From positions 12,079,989 through 12,143,988 of the forward strand of contig NW_024881322.1 in assembly GCF_018691265.1 (NCBI RefSeq): DNA of 64,000 nucleotides, written 5' to 3'. This document shows positions 9,457-21,403 of this stretch, piece after piece. This stretch comes from Tyto alba (Eukaryota > Chordata > Aves > Strigiformes > Tytonidae). Positions within the stretch are counted from its first letter, which is position 1, and the number at the start of each line of letters is the position of its first letter. Below the pieces are notes generated by a model. The model saw only the letters and a list, made by a program, of their open reading frames with translations, had not been told where the DNA came from and made no database searches. The position numbers and the translations under genes are program-made.

Positions 9457-10018
9457 TGTCCTGGTTTCAACTGGGATAGAGTTAATTTTTCTTCTTAGTA
9501 GCTAGAACAGTGCTGTGTTTTGGATTCAGTGCGGGATTTGGTATGAGAAGAACGCTGATAATACACTGATGTTTTCAGTTGTTGCTGAGAGATCAAGGAC
9601 TCTCCAATTCCCCATGTCCTGCCCGTGTGCAGGTGCACAAGAAGCTGGGAGGGAGCACGGCCAGAGCACCAGACCTGAACTGGCCTGTGAAATATTCCAT
9701 ATCATGTAATGTCGTGTATAGGGGAGGGGTGGCCAGGAAGGAGATGGTTCTCTTGCTTCTGGGATTGTTATTGCAGGATCTTGGTATTTTGGGATCCTGG
9801 GCTGGGTATCGGTCAGCAGGTGGTGACCAATGGTATTGTGCTTTGCCTGTTTGTACTTTTTGTTATTGTTTTATTTCATTACAATTATGAAACTGTTTTT
9901 ATCTCAACCTACAAGTCTCCCTTCATCCCTCCAATTCCTTCCTCCATCCCCTGGACACGGGGAGGGTGAGTGAGGTGCTGCGTGGTGTTTGGCTGCTGGC
10001 TGGGTTCAAACGACGACA
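9457..10018 (+). repeat. 3' LTR of the provirus
   Basis: 562 bases, TGTCCTGG to CGACGACA, co-linear with 5377-5959. Its opening box (GGGATAGAGTTAATTTTT) is closer to the solo LTR at 26321 than is that of its own 5' partner. The TATA position reads TATAGG and the poly(A) position ATGAAA, so it looks inactive. Confidence 0.9.
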
Positions 10019-10023
10019 GTCCT
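10019..10023 (+). repeat. probable provirus target-site duplication, right copy
   Basis: GTCCT, one mismatch from CTCCT at 5372-5376. See the left copy for the alternative explanation. Confidence 0.4.
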
Positions 10024-10455
10024 GTTTTTGAAAATACTGATAATCGAATTCATAAACCAGGATAATTAAATGATTAATTTTTTTCCCCAATACCAGCTGT
10101 TCTACTATTTTTCTTCCTATTGGTGCTCATAAACAGGAAAGACTTCCTGCTGTATTAAAGATCCATATTGTTGGCAAAAAGCAAAGATGTTGTCGTTTGC
10201 TACTACCTGAATGTATTAGTCATTAATGAGGAAAGTCTGGTAAGTGTTTGCAGGACAGCTGGTGCTCTGAATAATTCTTCTTGCTAGCACCTATCCCTTT
10301 TCTCTCTCTGATATTGTGCAAAATGAAGAAGTAATTAAAAGGTTAAAGAAGATTCCTCAGCGCTGAGAAGTGATAAACTAACACTGCAGGAAACTAGGAG
10401 CAGAACAGGATAGGAACTGTAAAGTTTCTCCATGCAGCCTTGTCAATGTCGAATT

Positions 10456-10473
10456 TCCTCCTCCTCCTCCTCC
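10456..10473. repeat. (CTC)n microsatellite
   Basis: About five to six perfect CTC units followed by a C-rich run. Confidence 0.75.
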
Positions 10474-10590
10474 ACCCCCTTGCCATGTTTTGTATTTTTT
10501 TGGAACTATTTGTGTACATAAAGCCTGTTTGATAGACTCCTGTTGCTCTGGGGGGACTTGTGCCTGCTCAACACAAGCAGGGCAAGCTTA

Positions 10591-10790
10591 CGGTGTGGTC
10601 GGTTCTTGGCGACGAAGGGGGTGCAGTAAGGGAGTGCTGCTGTCGGGCACGAGCCCGGGGCTGTCCCTGCGCCGTTGGGCACGAGCTGGCTCCCATCTGA
10701 GCCGGGGAGCCGTGACAGCATGTTGGGCAGCTGCCCAGAGGAGGGATGTCTTCCCTGGCACCTCACCGGGGGAGAGGAAAATATGTCGGG
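10591..10790. promoter_or_regulatory. orphan CpG cluster
   Basis: I count about 14 CpG dinucleotides in 200 bases, far above the flanking DNA, with high GC. No coding exon, TATA box or CR1/LTR similarity was recognised. It could be a small unmethylated island, an unannotated promoter, or a piece of a young GC-rich repeat. Confidence 0.35.
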
Positions 10791-13700
10791 GAAAGTCAGA
10801 AGAGGCAAGTCAAGGCCTTTTTCTGAGAAGAGAGAATGGCTAAACGTGTGCAATGTGGATGAGAGAGGTTGGGGGCATAAAACGTGTTTAGACACATCAC
10901 AACAATTATTCAGGCTTTCTCAGTCAACCCCAGCTAGTCTTGGTGAGATGAGGGGTCAGCAGAGGCGAGCATTCAGGCTGTATCCTCTGTAGCACTGAGC
11001 AGGGTCTGGTGATACTTCATATGGCTTCAGTCACCAACTTTGAACATCCCCATCTGTAAATTAATTAGTAATTTCAGTTTGAGCTGTCTAAATCTCTTTC
11101 TTAGAGTGGGCAGTGGTGTTTTGGTGTGTTGCAATTAAACAGCTGAAGAGAGAATGGTAAAACTTGAAAGTGACCTTTTGCTAATGGTCCTCAAGAGTGT
11201 TGGAAAGGATTTGTTTGCTTAGACCGTGACTACTCCCTTGTGAGCAGCTTCAACCTATTGAGTTTAATTGGTCTGTAGATGTTATTCTCCTGGTTTTATT
11301 TAGTTTAGAGGGAACATGGTGAGGGAGCAGAGAAGTTAGATGGACTACTTCATATCTTTATGTGTTCTTGTTTTTTCCCCATTGTCGGGGTTTTCTGTGC
11401 TCCATAGAGAATGTTGGAGTTAGTGTAAGAAACACAAGGACAGAGTAAGAGAACTCTGAAACCTGATTTGGTGGAGATTAAGAGAGAGAGGAAAAATGGT
11501 TATCACGTTGTTTATAAATAACTTTTTAAAACTTGTATCTTACCTGCTGGGATCTTGGGTTGTATTCCAAATACTCACAGCATTCCTCCACACCAGGAGA
11601 GAGTTGTTATCGCTGTTGTACAGGTAAGGGCTATATGTAGGAGAAGACCCTACAGTCTGGATTACTCAGGCTTGAATTTTTGCTCTGAGAGTGGCAGAGC
11701 CCTTTTGCTTGTGTCTATTCATTTGAAATGCTCTCAAAAAGAACAGTAACCCTTTCAGAAAGTCAATTACATGGTTCAAGGCAGAGAAGAATTGGACCCA
11801 GAAAGCTTGTCTGGCCAATTCAACAGTGATTAAAGGAGTGGAGAAGAGGAGAGGCTGGAGTCTGGGCAGTGGATATTCCTCATTTGGCCATGAGCATGCA
11901 GTGCGGTATGGGGATTTGCCATGCTGGTGTGGCAAATGTGACGAAACCCTAATTCCTTCTTCCACTGGATCTGCTTTTAGCCTGTGTCCAGCTCAGATGG
12001 GGAGAAAACCCAGGGCTCTGGACACCCCACCTTCAAATCCTGATAGTCGCCCTTAGGGGAGTATCAACAGGCCTGTTGGTTGTGAAGGGTGGTTAGACAG
12101 TGTTCGTACTGGAAGACTCAGCAGTCAGCACTCCTGAGTTTCATTCCTAGTGCTACCCCAAGCTCCTCCAGCTGGTTACTCACTACTTTTCGTATCTGTG
12201 GAGGGCCCTGAGCAGAGTGAGGCTCTTCTGCTGGGAAGGGAACGTCAGCCTGGGGTTCAAGGAAGGGGGTAGCGTGACCACTGGAGAACCTAACCTGCTT
12301 GCTCTTCTCCAGAGAGATGCAAGAGCTTCGAGTAATAGTCCTCTCCTACTGTGATTTTATTTTTTTTTTCCTTCCCTTGTTTCCAAGGTTACACTTTAAT
12401 TCCATTTAGTAAAAAAAGCCCCATATGTACACTTGACCTTGGGGACTTTTATGTTCATAACAATGGCTTGTTTGTGTGCATTGAGTTCAGCTTCCACTGT
12501 AAAGGACAGGGTCAAACAATCTGCAGACAAAGAGATCGGAGAGAGGTCCTGCTTCACATTAAAATCTGTAGTCAGCTTGACTTGGAACTTTTCGTTTATA
12601 AGCTTTGTCGATAATCTCAGCAGTCCTTAACAAACTGTGAAGCTGAACACCATGGATTCACTCTGCAGAACCCAGCCAGTGTCTGTTCCTGCTGATGCCT
12701 TTTGGTTTTTGTGGGTCATGAGGTAGATACATACTTAGGTTAGATTATTCACATGTTGTATGCTGTTGGACCCTGAAATAACTTTGATTTTATGCATTAA
12801 ATAATCATGTATTGAAGTTACTAATCAGAGAAAAATGTGGAGGAATTAGTAATTAATTTATTAAAATATACATGAATTATTAATTAATCTAAAAATTTAG
12901 TAAACACTTTATGCATATCTTTTTTTTTTCCTGTTACAAAGACATGGCAACAAAATGTACCACATTTATGCTACTCACTTTCATAATGACCATTCTTGCT
13001 TGAGGTTTGTTCTTGCAAGGTGTTGAGTACTCTGGCTGTGATCCAGCAAGATTTAAGCATGTAATTTAACTTTAAGGATGTGAGTAGTCCCACTTTATTG
13101 AAACCATTTGAGTGATTAAAGGTACGCAGGTGGATAAGTGCTTTTCTGGATGGAAGCCAGAATGCACAGAATTTTCCAAGATCAAATCCTTAATTATTAA
13201 ATTGATTTAGAGCAGTTCTTGTATCCAAGGCAACAATGACAATGAGACGGTCGAGTACTAAACTCTCTATACATCTAAGAGAAATTTAGTTAGTTAAATT
13301 ATGTGCAAATATGGGTGGACATGGTTTACTGTAGTCTGTTCTTCTCATACAGGCAAAATCTGGCTTGATAATGGCATGTTGATGAATACAAATGGAGTAA
13401 ATTAGTCACACCGTGGGTCCTATATGTAAATGTGTATGGGGTATTTTTGTTTGCTTACGAACTTAACTCAAAACTAGTTTTCGTATTAGCTCTTCTTCTC
13501 TCAATCATTAGGTAATTCGTCCAGATAGTTAGCAGGTCTTTTTCATCAGATAGATGTTGCTGACTCTCATACAGTATTTGTTAGCATTTGAAATACATAT
13601 TTCTTTTGTCTCTCCTTCCTGGATTTCATTTAAATGGGGAAGAATATTTTCTAGCTCTTATGTGCCAAGAGTTCATTTACGTGTAATATGCTAAACTATT

Positions 13701-16174
13701 AAGTAATCCCGAACTCTTAAAACACTGGAAGAAAAGTAAAAGACTCCCCCTTCTTGTTCTATTTATGTTTAAAGAAGCTCTTGATTCTGGAATCTGTCTC
13801 ATGATTTTTTTTTTAATACCTAAAACTAGGATATCACTAACATCATAGCTCAGACAAACCAGTTCAGACTGAATCAGTTCTTCAGTATTTTCATCCAAAT
13901 ACTCATTTGCTTTACAAGAGCTGAAACATAGTTCATATTGATGGCCTAGGTAGAGAAGAATCCACCCTGGGGTCTCTTATAGGGAAGATGGGGGGGAAAA
14001 TTGGGATTCTCCACGGTCCTGTTTGGTTTTGCACAGTCTCTCCACCTAACCATCAGTAAGATGAAGAACAACCTTGTTTAGGGTGAATGCACTGCAAGAA
14101 TTTACTGTATCTTCTGAGGTATTTGAAGCGTCAATTAATTGTTGATTTATGTCAGTGTTGGGTCATTTGAATCATACCCTATGATCTGTGTTTATTACCT
14201 TGATACTGTTTTTTTTTTTTATCTTGTGTGATTACACACGCTGCAGAAAAATCAGACTTTTTTTTTTTTTTTTTTCAAACTAGTAGTAAAGAGAGCTGTC
14301 ACTTTCCAGTAAGAGTGCCCTTTTGTGTCATTCTGTGATTTTAGGAAACAGGAAAAATGTGAACTTCAGAGCACCCCAATTGTGATGCCACAGGGGAGTT
14401 CACAGTTTGAAAAACCCGGGTGTCAGATAAAACAGTGCAGAGAATATCAGACTGTAGGCTTCTAGAAAACTCCAGGTGGTAAAGGTATAATGAATTCTTC
14501 ATCACATGAAGATAAGCACAAAGGTAAAGCTACTTCATGTTTGCGGTCCGACATCACCCTAGTTTCAAATTCATTTTTGGTTTAATAGGAGATACTCCCA
14601 CAAAACTTCTACAAACTGTCTTTACTTCTGTAGCATTTATTTTGTGACTAAACCCTGGAGTCTTCATTCTCCACTGCATTGCATGTGGATCAGTGATTTC
14701 TATTGCTACAGAGAAAAGGCATTTAACCCACACTGGTATAAATGGTCAGTGTCACGGATGACGAGGCTGGTTTCGTGCATCTTGCTCTCTGAGTTGGTTC
14801 TGCCTGTTTATTGCAAACTTTTGCAAGAATTGCCTCCCACTTTGAACTGCTGCAAACTTGACTGCTGCCAGGTTTCACCAATGAGAGGGGACTGTTAGCA
14901 AATTTAAGGAGCAGATGTGGATATAGTAGTTCTGCTTGGGGGCTAATGCAAATCTGTTGTACAATGTGAAGCTGGTGTGGTTTTCTTTAGCTAATGTCTT
15001 GATTTGGTCTGTGCTTAAAATGTTTTGTTATGAGATTAGCTGTCAGAAATATGCTAAAAACCAAAACAACCTCCCACATCATTAACGAAGAGAGCTATGT
15101 TGGTAAAAGTTCTTAAATGGACACAGTTATACTGGCAAAGGGAGGGAGGAAAGATCTCTTTGGTATCATCTGGTCCATCTGGGGAGCTGGCAGAAGAATT
15201 GGAGGCGTAGATTAAACCTGTATAAACTCCCTCTCCCAGTTTGCCAGTAGACTTGACTGGTAAAGCTCATATGTTTGTCAGTGTAGGCTCTTCCACGGTT
15301 ACCTATTATCCGATGGAAAACAGCATGTGTTCTTTGCCCAGTGTTTTATGAGCTGGCAGTTTTAGGACTCTTCTGCCCGTAGTCGTGTGTGTCTCACCAC
15401 AGACCTGTCTGATGCAGGATTTTCTCTGGAAGCCCAGCACAGTGGCCGTGCTGCCCGTGCCGCCTGCCACCGCTCAACATCAGCCTCAGCCAGTCAACAG
15501 CTCGACACCTCTACCCAGAACAACACGGCTGGTTTAGGTAGGAGTTTCAGAACCCAGTGGTTCCTTTTGTCTGCCTCTTACCTTCTGAGCTTTTGGAGCT
15601 TATTTTTCAGGCCTTTATCCAGAATGGCTCTTGCTGACAGAGGTTGAGTCCCATGGTAAGATCCTCAGTCTGTGAAGCTGTTTCCATTGTGTATCGCTGG
15701 AAAGCTCCAGAAATGGAGACTGGTAACAGGAAAAGGAATTGGCCAAAAAATATCTTCTGCCGTGAAAAGTAGTGGATACAGTGTAAGCTGAAGTTATTTC
15801 CCTGGTGGAAGTATTAGATTAGCAGCTGTTTTCTTTCTGCTTTTTAGGTTTTACACTGTTTTTCATTACTGATGAATAACTCAACCTGGTTTCAGGAGTA
15901 AGTTGTACCTCCTACGCTCAGGACCCCTGCATTTTTGGTGTTATTTTCTCCATACACTATTATTCAGTGCTTAAAAGCCCTTAGCAATTAATAAAAAATA
16001 AACGTTTAAAAGAAGAAATAGAATCCTTATCTTAAAAATTCAGAACTTATTGGAAGAAGGGGGAATAACGCAGAACCTCTGAATATGCATTGCTTTACAT
16101 GCAGCTCAGGCTAAGTTGATGTAAAGTGATAAGCATAGAAGCTTTAGCTAAGAGAAATACTGGAAAATTAGATG

Positions 16175-16220
16175 CTTTTTTTTTTATTTTTGTGTGTGTG
16201 TGTATATATATATATGTATG
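16175..16220. repeat. T-run plus (TG)n(TA)n microsatellite
   Basis: A T-rich start is followed by about six TG units and then about six TA units. Confidence 0.8.
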
Positions 16221-17102
16221 TCCTACTAGTTTGACCGATAATACCAAAATGGGTGAAAATGACCTGATATATCAAGCTGGTGATCTAAAAAATAAGCCAA
16301 GGATAAGAAATTTGAGACTTGCTTTTTTAGTTCCTCTAACAGGCAAGTGGATCGATGTAAACGCCCATTGCCAACCAGTCACCTATCTTGATGCCAGTAA
16401 AAATGATGTAAAAGCCAAACAGTGATCCTGGAGACCTTTGTGCAAAAGTTGCAGGAGTCATGCTAGTCATGCTGCCTGCTGGCGCTGCCTTGTTCGACAG
16501 CACCACGGCCGCTTTGGTGCTTTGCCTTCCTCCTGAGCCTCCCGACCATGCCTGCACCAGCCTGCCCGCTGCTCTTGGGTGTTTGTTAGGAAAAGCTGCT
16601 CATCTCTTCCAGGCACTCGAGATCAGCCGCAAAGAGGTGGTAGTCTTGGACTGTGACAATGAAGGAGCGGTTTAGCAGTGAGGGAAAACTGGCAGCATTT
16701 AGATAAAACCGGTCAGACCCAATGGCTGTTGTGTAATACCAGCGCTTGAATGGTGGATGATGGTACTTTCTGCTGAGGGCACGTAGTTTGGAGAAAGCAT
16801 ATAACTAGATGTTAGCATTTCTCTGCCAGTAGAGAGATCAGGGAGCAGAAAGCTACTGAAAATTTGAAATTTGGATACTAGGGATCTCTGACATGTTGCC
16901 GAGAGACTAAGTAGCCTTTATCTTTATTACCACCCTAAAGCAAAACTGTAGTTACTGGCTCTCAAAAGGTGTTTCCAGGGACTGATTTCTGTTTGCTCTG
17001 CCCACCAGCCCCATGGAGCTAAGCACATGATATCACAGCCCCACTGGGCAGCAGTGTGGCTTCTGTCAGCTTATTCAGCTGTTTTTGTGTGATTCTGGTC
17101 TT

Positions 17103-17239
17103 AAAAAAAAACAAAAAACAAAAAACAAAAAACAAAACAAACAAACAAACAAAAAAAAACCAAAACAAAAAACCCCCAAACAAACAAACAAAAACAACAA
17201 CAAAAAAAAAAAACAACAAAAAAACCCCAAACAAAACCC
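17103..17239. repeat. A-rich (CAAA)n-type tract
   Basis: 137 bases made almost only of A with single C residues or C4-C5 islands (AAAC, CAAAA and AACCCCCAAAC units). The open frames in it on both strands (Lys/Asn/Thr-rich one way, Phe/Leu/Cys/Val-rich the other) are products of the repeat, not genes. Confidence 0.9.
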
Positions 17240-18445
17240 ATCTGTGAAATGGTCTGAAATAAAAGCCTTTTTCCTTTCCTTCCTATCAAAAGCAGCTGAA
17301 CTGGATCATCTCAGAGGCTGGTAACCTTCACAGGGGGAGAAAGGGGAGAGAGATGGGGCAAAGTGGCTGAGAAAAACCTCCTCATAGAGCCCTGTTTTCA
17401 GTCCCCAGTGATTTCTTTCCCAAGCAGAGGGAAAGATGAGGACAAGGGTGTGCAGGATGAAGGAGTGAAAGAGGCTCAGAAGAGGGCAGCACCCAACAGG
17501 GCTCCTGGCACAGTGGAAAACAGCCAAAACGAAGGAGCGTGGGAAGAAAGAGAAAGGAGGCACAGTGATCCTTCCCGGCGGGATGGGAACAAGGAGTGAC
17601 AAGCCACTGGGGTGCTGGAGCAGCAGGGCTGGATGTCTGAGTGGGGGGAGGCACACGGGGAGACTTTGTGCTCACCTACTCTTCAGCAAAGCTCCTGACT
17701 GGTTAGTATTATGGAAAGTGAAAAACATTATGTTTGCAGATAAACAGTGATTTGAATGGGACGTTAAGAAATAAGTCATGCGAAGTTGCTAGCTTCAGTT
17801 ATGTTTCTGAATTTGGCCTTTGGTACTGAAAATGAAGATGGTGATAGGGGAGCTCTTAAAAATACTTTCTAAATCACCTTTTTCTACTCTTGGCATTTTA
17901 TACCTATATGAGGATGACTCTAGAGAACATTTATCTTACTTTTGAAATGCATTGGGCTGCAGGGATACAATACAAACAAATACATTCCAGGGGAAGATGT
18001 TTCTAGATCTTGTTAGTAGGCTTTATTTCCTCCTACTCCCTGAATTATTCCTTCTCCAGACACTACTGACATCAATACCAGTGTAAGGAAGCCTTTAAAT
18101 TCTGAAACAGGCAGTAATAGATCTTTGTATAAAGAGGAGCCAAACTTGCATGCCATTTGTGGGAGGGAGTGTTTCATAAAAATTACTTTTATTATTCTGG
18201 TATTGTGTTAGAAAGTCATGTTGCTAAATGTATGAGGGAGAAATTATTATAATGGCAAGTGTCTTAACGTAGCTTAAATATCTGACAAGAGCATTTCAGA
18301 ATTAAATCATTCCTGCTCCCACTTGCTGCCAACTGTAACCTGCTGCCTTTCTCAGGATAATATGATGTCCCTGACTTGCAAATTAAACATTAGCCAGTAA
18401 TGGCATAGGAAATCAGAAAAAATTCCATGGAAACAGAGTTGTGAG

Positions 18446-18466
18446 TTTGCATCATAGTCATGCAAA
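18446..18466. promoter_or_regulatory. inverted octamer-like pair
   Basis: TTTGCAT (18446-18452) and ATGCAAA (18460-18466) form a perfect inverted repeat around a 7-base spacer, and the right half continues into ATCGAT. These are POU/octamer-type half sites. It is a candidate enhancer element judged by sequence only. Confidence 0.35.
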
Positions 18467-18642
18467 TCGATGCCCATTCTGATGAATTGAAAAGCTCTCA
18501 ATTAATTTTGCCGTGAAATTCTTTTGCAGTGAAGATTTTCCCCCAGACTAAAACTGCTGGGGAACCCTGAAATCCTGAAATTTGGTTCCCTGAATGAATT
18601 CTTTGCCATCTTTTATCTAAAACTGCAACCAAGTCTTCCCAG

Positions 18643-18738
18643 AAAACTAATGGAATGGGTAAGCATTAGTGGGTACAGCTCTGCAGGCACTAAAACCAGT
18701 CACAGCCTCAGAAGAAACCCCAAGCTGCCTCACTCCAG
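18643..18738 (+). other. possible unannotated exon with ideal splice donor
   Basis: CAG|GTAAGTAT at 18736-18744 is a near-perfect U1-matching donor. An acceptor-like 'tcttcccag' ends at 18642, giving a 96-base candidate. One frame is open from an ATG at 18650 to the donor (29 codons plus two bases). Its phase (2) does not fit the phase-1 junction of the PDE1C exon described below. No homologue is recognised; it may be a chance pair of sites or part of a non-coding RNA. Confidence 0.2.
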
Positions 18739-19649
18739 GTAAGTATGGTGGATAAACATTCTATTGCTCATAATGTACACAAACGTGCTTCCTGTTTTGT
18801 GCACTGAGGACTAAATAATACTTCTGTAATAGTAACTGTGTTGTGACATTAAGATGACTATGGAGGACAGGGAGAAGGACACTAAAAAACTCTGCTAGGT
18901 GAGCATACATTATATAAAATAGCCAAACCCCTGACAGCTGCTTATGCTTTGCTACCTTCCATTAGTGTTTAGTATTTCTGCTTGCTGATTCACCAAATCA
19001 AACAAGTCACTACCTGTCCTCTGTCCTATTTGGTGGGAGGTGGGATCTTGACAGATGGCTCTCTTGAGAGCTACTGTCTCTTAATATTGCTGCTCTACTA
19101 CATATGGGATAATTGCCTTTTTTCAAGCATATATTGGCTAACACAGGATAGGTTTTACCAACACACATATATTGAGTGGGAGAGCTTTAAGTCATATCGT
19201 CCTTACTTCTTCATGAAGTTGTCTCATGAAGACCAGTTCTGTTTCAGCAAACTCTACACCAGCAAAAGATCTTCTGCAGTTTCCCCTATCAGCAAAATAA
19301 ATGTTTAGAAGTTTTTTGCATGCACACAAGCAATGAAAGTCTATGCCTGTGCTTAAGTGGTGGCCATGGTAGGTCTATGCAGGCTGGTGGTGAAGCTTTG
19401 TCAGCGATACAGCTATGTTGGCAGTGCTTACAGTTGGGGTATCAGTTCAATGCAGAGAAGCCTGTACAAGGATTTGGGACTTAAATCCATCTTTGACAGT
19501 GTAAGGGGTTTGGACTGAAGTGGATCCAAGGCTGAACCTCTGTCCTAGAAGTGGTCAAAACAATGAAAGCATTGACGGTCTGATATATTATGGCCTGTTA
19601 CTCCCTGTAGCAAGTGAAATGGTCACAGTCTTCCACCCTGGCTTCTGCT

Positions 19650-19672
19650 CCCCCCCCCCCCCCCCCCCCCCC
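19650..19672. repeat. 23-C homopolymer
   Basis: An uninterrupted run of C. Its length is likely variable or mis-called. Confidence 0.9.
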
Positions 19673-21403
19673 AACTATTCTCTTCTGAGAACAGTGCTTT
19701 CTAAAATTGGAAATCAAGTTCTCTGTGCTCTCTCTTTCAAATCTGTTGCATGGTGTTAACTGGAGTTATTACAGCAGAAACTTTACTTGGGGTCAGCAAG
19801 AAGCCTGATGAGACTGTTTACCAGGTTTTGTAGGATAATGTGAATGAGCTGACTGTGTGTGTGCTCTGCATTCTCTTTGATCAGGAAATATAGTAGATCA
19901 AAGCTGTCTTCAACCCACTAAGATCCATTTTTTTATGAGCGTTAAATATTATGGAAAATGACAGTACTGTGGCATAATAAACAAAGGTGAGAACAGTAGA
20001 AAGGAGGTTGGTACCAACAGGGCTGCAAGCAGATTCTATATATGATCATACCTGTGTCCTTTGGTTACAACAGGGTGGCATCTCCCTTTAATGAACCCTA
20101 TGCAATACCTTGCTAACAATCTGAGATTTAAAACACTTCGTGTATCAGCACATTCCCTTTTTAGTTGTTCCATAACAATTAAGGAAGCCTGGCATGTGGT
20201 GGGGTCTGTTCTCTCCATACATATGCAGAGCTGCAGTTGATGCTGATGGGAATGATGAGCCTGAACTGAAGGCAGAAGAGTACCAACTGTTTTCATCTGT
20301 TCAATAGCCTTGTATAAAAGCTCTGTGGTCCTCATCCCAGGGTTGTTTGTCCACCTCTGGACCACATTCTTCCCTAGGGTATCTTGACTGAATTTGGGTT
20401 TCCATGTCTTCTATCACAGAGGTCTTTGTGCAGTTGAGAGAATTACTGGGTTGTTTGTACCTGACACCATTTGCAGCATGATGGATGCATGGAAAGTTAA
20501 GTTGGGAAGTTGTTGCTTTATTCGTGTATCATCTACAGCAAAGACTAAAGAGCAAGAGAAAGTGGTTATGTTCTGATTGATTGATTTATTTATTTTCTCT
20601 CAGGAAAAACATGAACCTGAGCAACTCTGAGATACTTCACTTCTAACAGTATATATTCTTATCTGTCAATTAAAGATTATGCTCATTGTCACATTTATAG
20701 TGTGCACCAAACCACAAGAAAAGTAATTATTCTTTGAAGTAGTGAAGTGAATGCTTTCTGTGAGATTGGAAGTATCTTTTCATTTTATGATCTCTTTGGT
20801 TTCAGAAGTCTTAGCAATTACGTTGTTTGGGTTGTTGCTAGGAAGTTTTTTCCTAATCTGTGATTAATAGATGTAGCTGTGAAAGTCAATTGCATAAAAC
20901 TAGGCACTGCACTTCAATATGCATTGTGTTTCAGAATTGAATTTGTGAATGTGATGTCTCGATTTTGTGAAGGTAATGGAACTGAAGGTCTGTAAATGTG
21001 CATAGCTTTGCTGGGTCATGGTCTAGAGTTTCTCATTTATTTGCTGTAAGAAACAATCAGAATCTTAGCATGAGTTTTGTACATTTCAAATATATAGCTG
21101 CACAGAAGGGGCTTTTAAAATCTATAGCTCTCTTTGCAACCCTTGCACTTAGTGTGTGAATAAACTCTGACCTAAATAAAATAGGAAATAGAAGATGTTT
21201 AAATCTTTTAAATTCTGTGTTAGAATACCACAGATAGCAAAGCAGAAGAATGATAAAACACGCAGCTCTTAAGGCAGGTTTCTATGCTTATTTACACTTA
21301 AAAAAAAAGAAGTGAAAAATCATGTCAAAAGAATATGAAGCCAGCAAAATAGAGCAAGTAAAACTTTCATGAAACTTTGACTTGTGCATCGCAACTTTGT
21401 TCA

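Larger units (their letters stand above)
5377..10018 (+). mobile_element. decayed endogenous retrovirus, ERVL-like, env-less
   Basis: A 4642-base provirus on the plus strand: 5' LTR (5377-5959), primer-binding site (5968-5985), hydrophobic open frame (6079-6561), gag remnant (to about 7585), RNase H piece (7596-7847), integrase piece (about 7930-8940), purine-rich tract (9441-9456) and 3' LTR (9457-10018). The internal part is only about 3.5 kb because protease and most of reverse transcriptase are absent. No envelope gene fits between integrase and the 3' LTR. Gag and pol carry many stops and frame changes, so it cannot encode a working virus. The integrase style, lack of env and likely 5-bp duplication favour class III (ERVL-like); the lysine-type primer site is more usual of class II. 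The family name is inference. Confidence 0.9.
10024..21403. other. non-coding sequence, no gene seen
   Basis: Eleven kilobases without a supported exon or recognised mobile element. It holds a (CTC)n run, a CpG cluster, a TG/TA repeat, an A-rich tract, a 23-C run, an inverted octamer pair and several strong splice-donor look-alikes, listed separately. The longest open frames (129 codons on the minus strand at 10506-10895, 117 on the plus at 10490-10843) coincide with the GC-rich cluster and probably reflect composition. Confidence 0.55.

Noticed and set aside
11581..11623. 43-base segment before a good donor (CAG|GTAAGG at 11624)
   Set aside because: The acceptor has almost no pyrimidine tract; isolated donor-like words are common in 64 kb.
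15387..15647. Ala/Ser/Thr-rich open frame ending near a GTAGGA donor-like site
   Set aside because: The acceptor side is weak and the peptide is unrecognised; not enough to call an exon.
17019..17324. Overlapping Lys/Asn/Thr- and Phe/Leu/Val-rich frames on both strands
   Set aside because: They are translations of an A-rich simple repeat.
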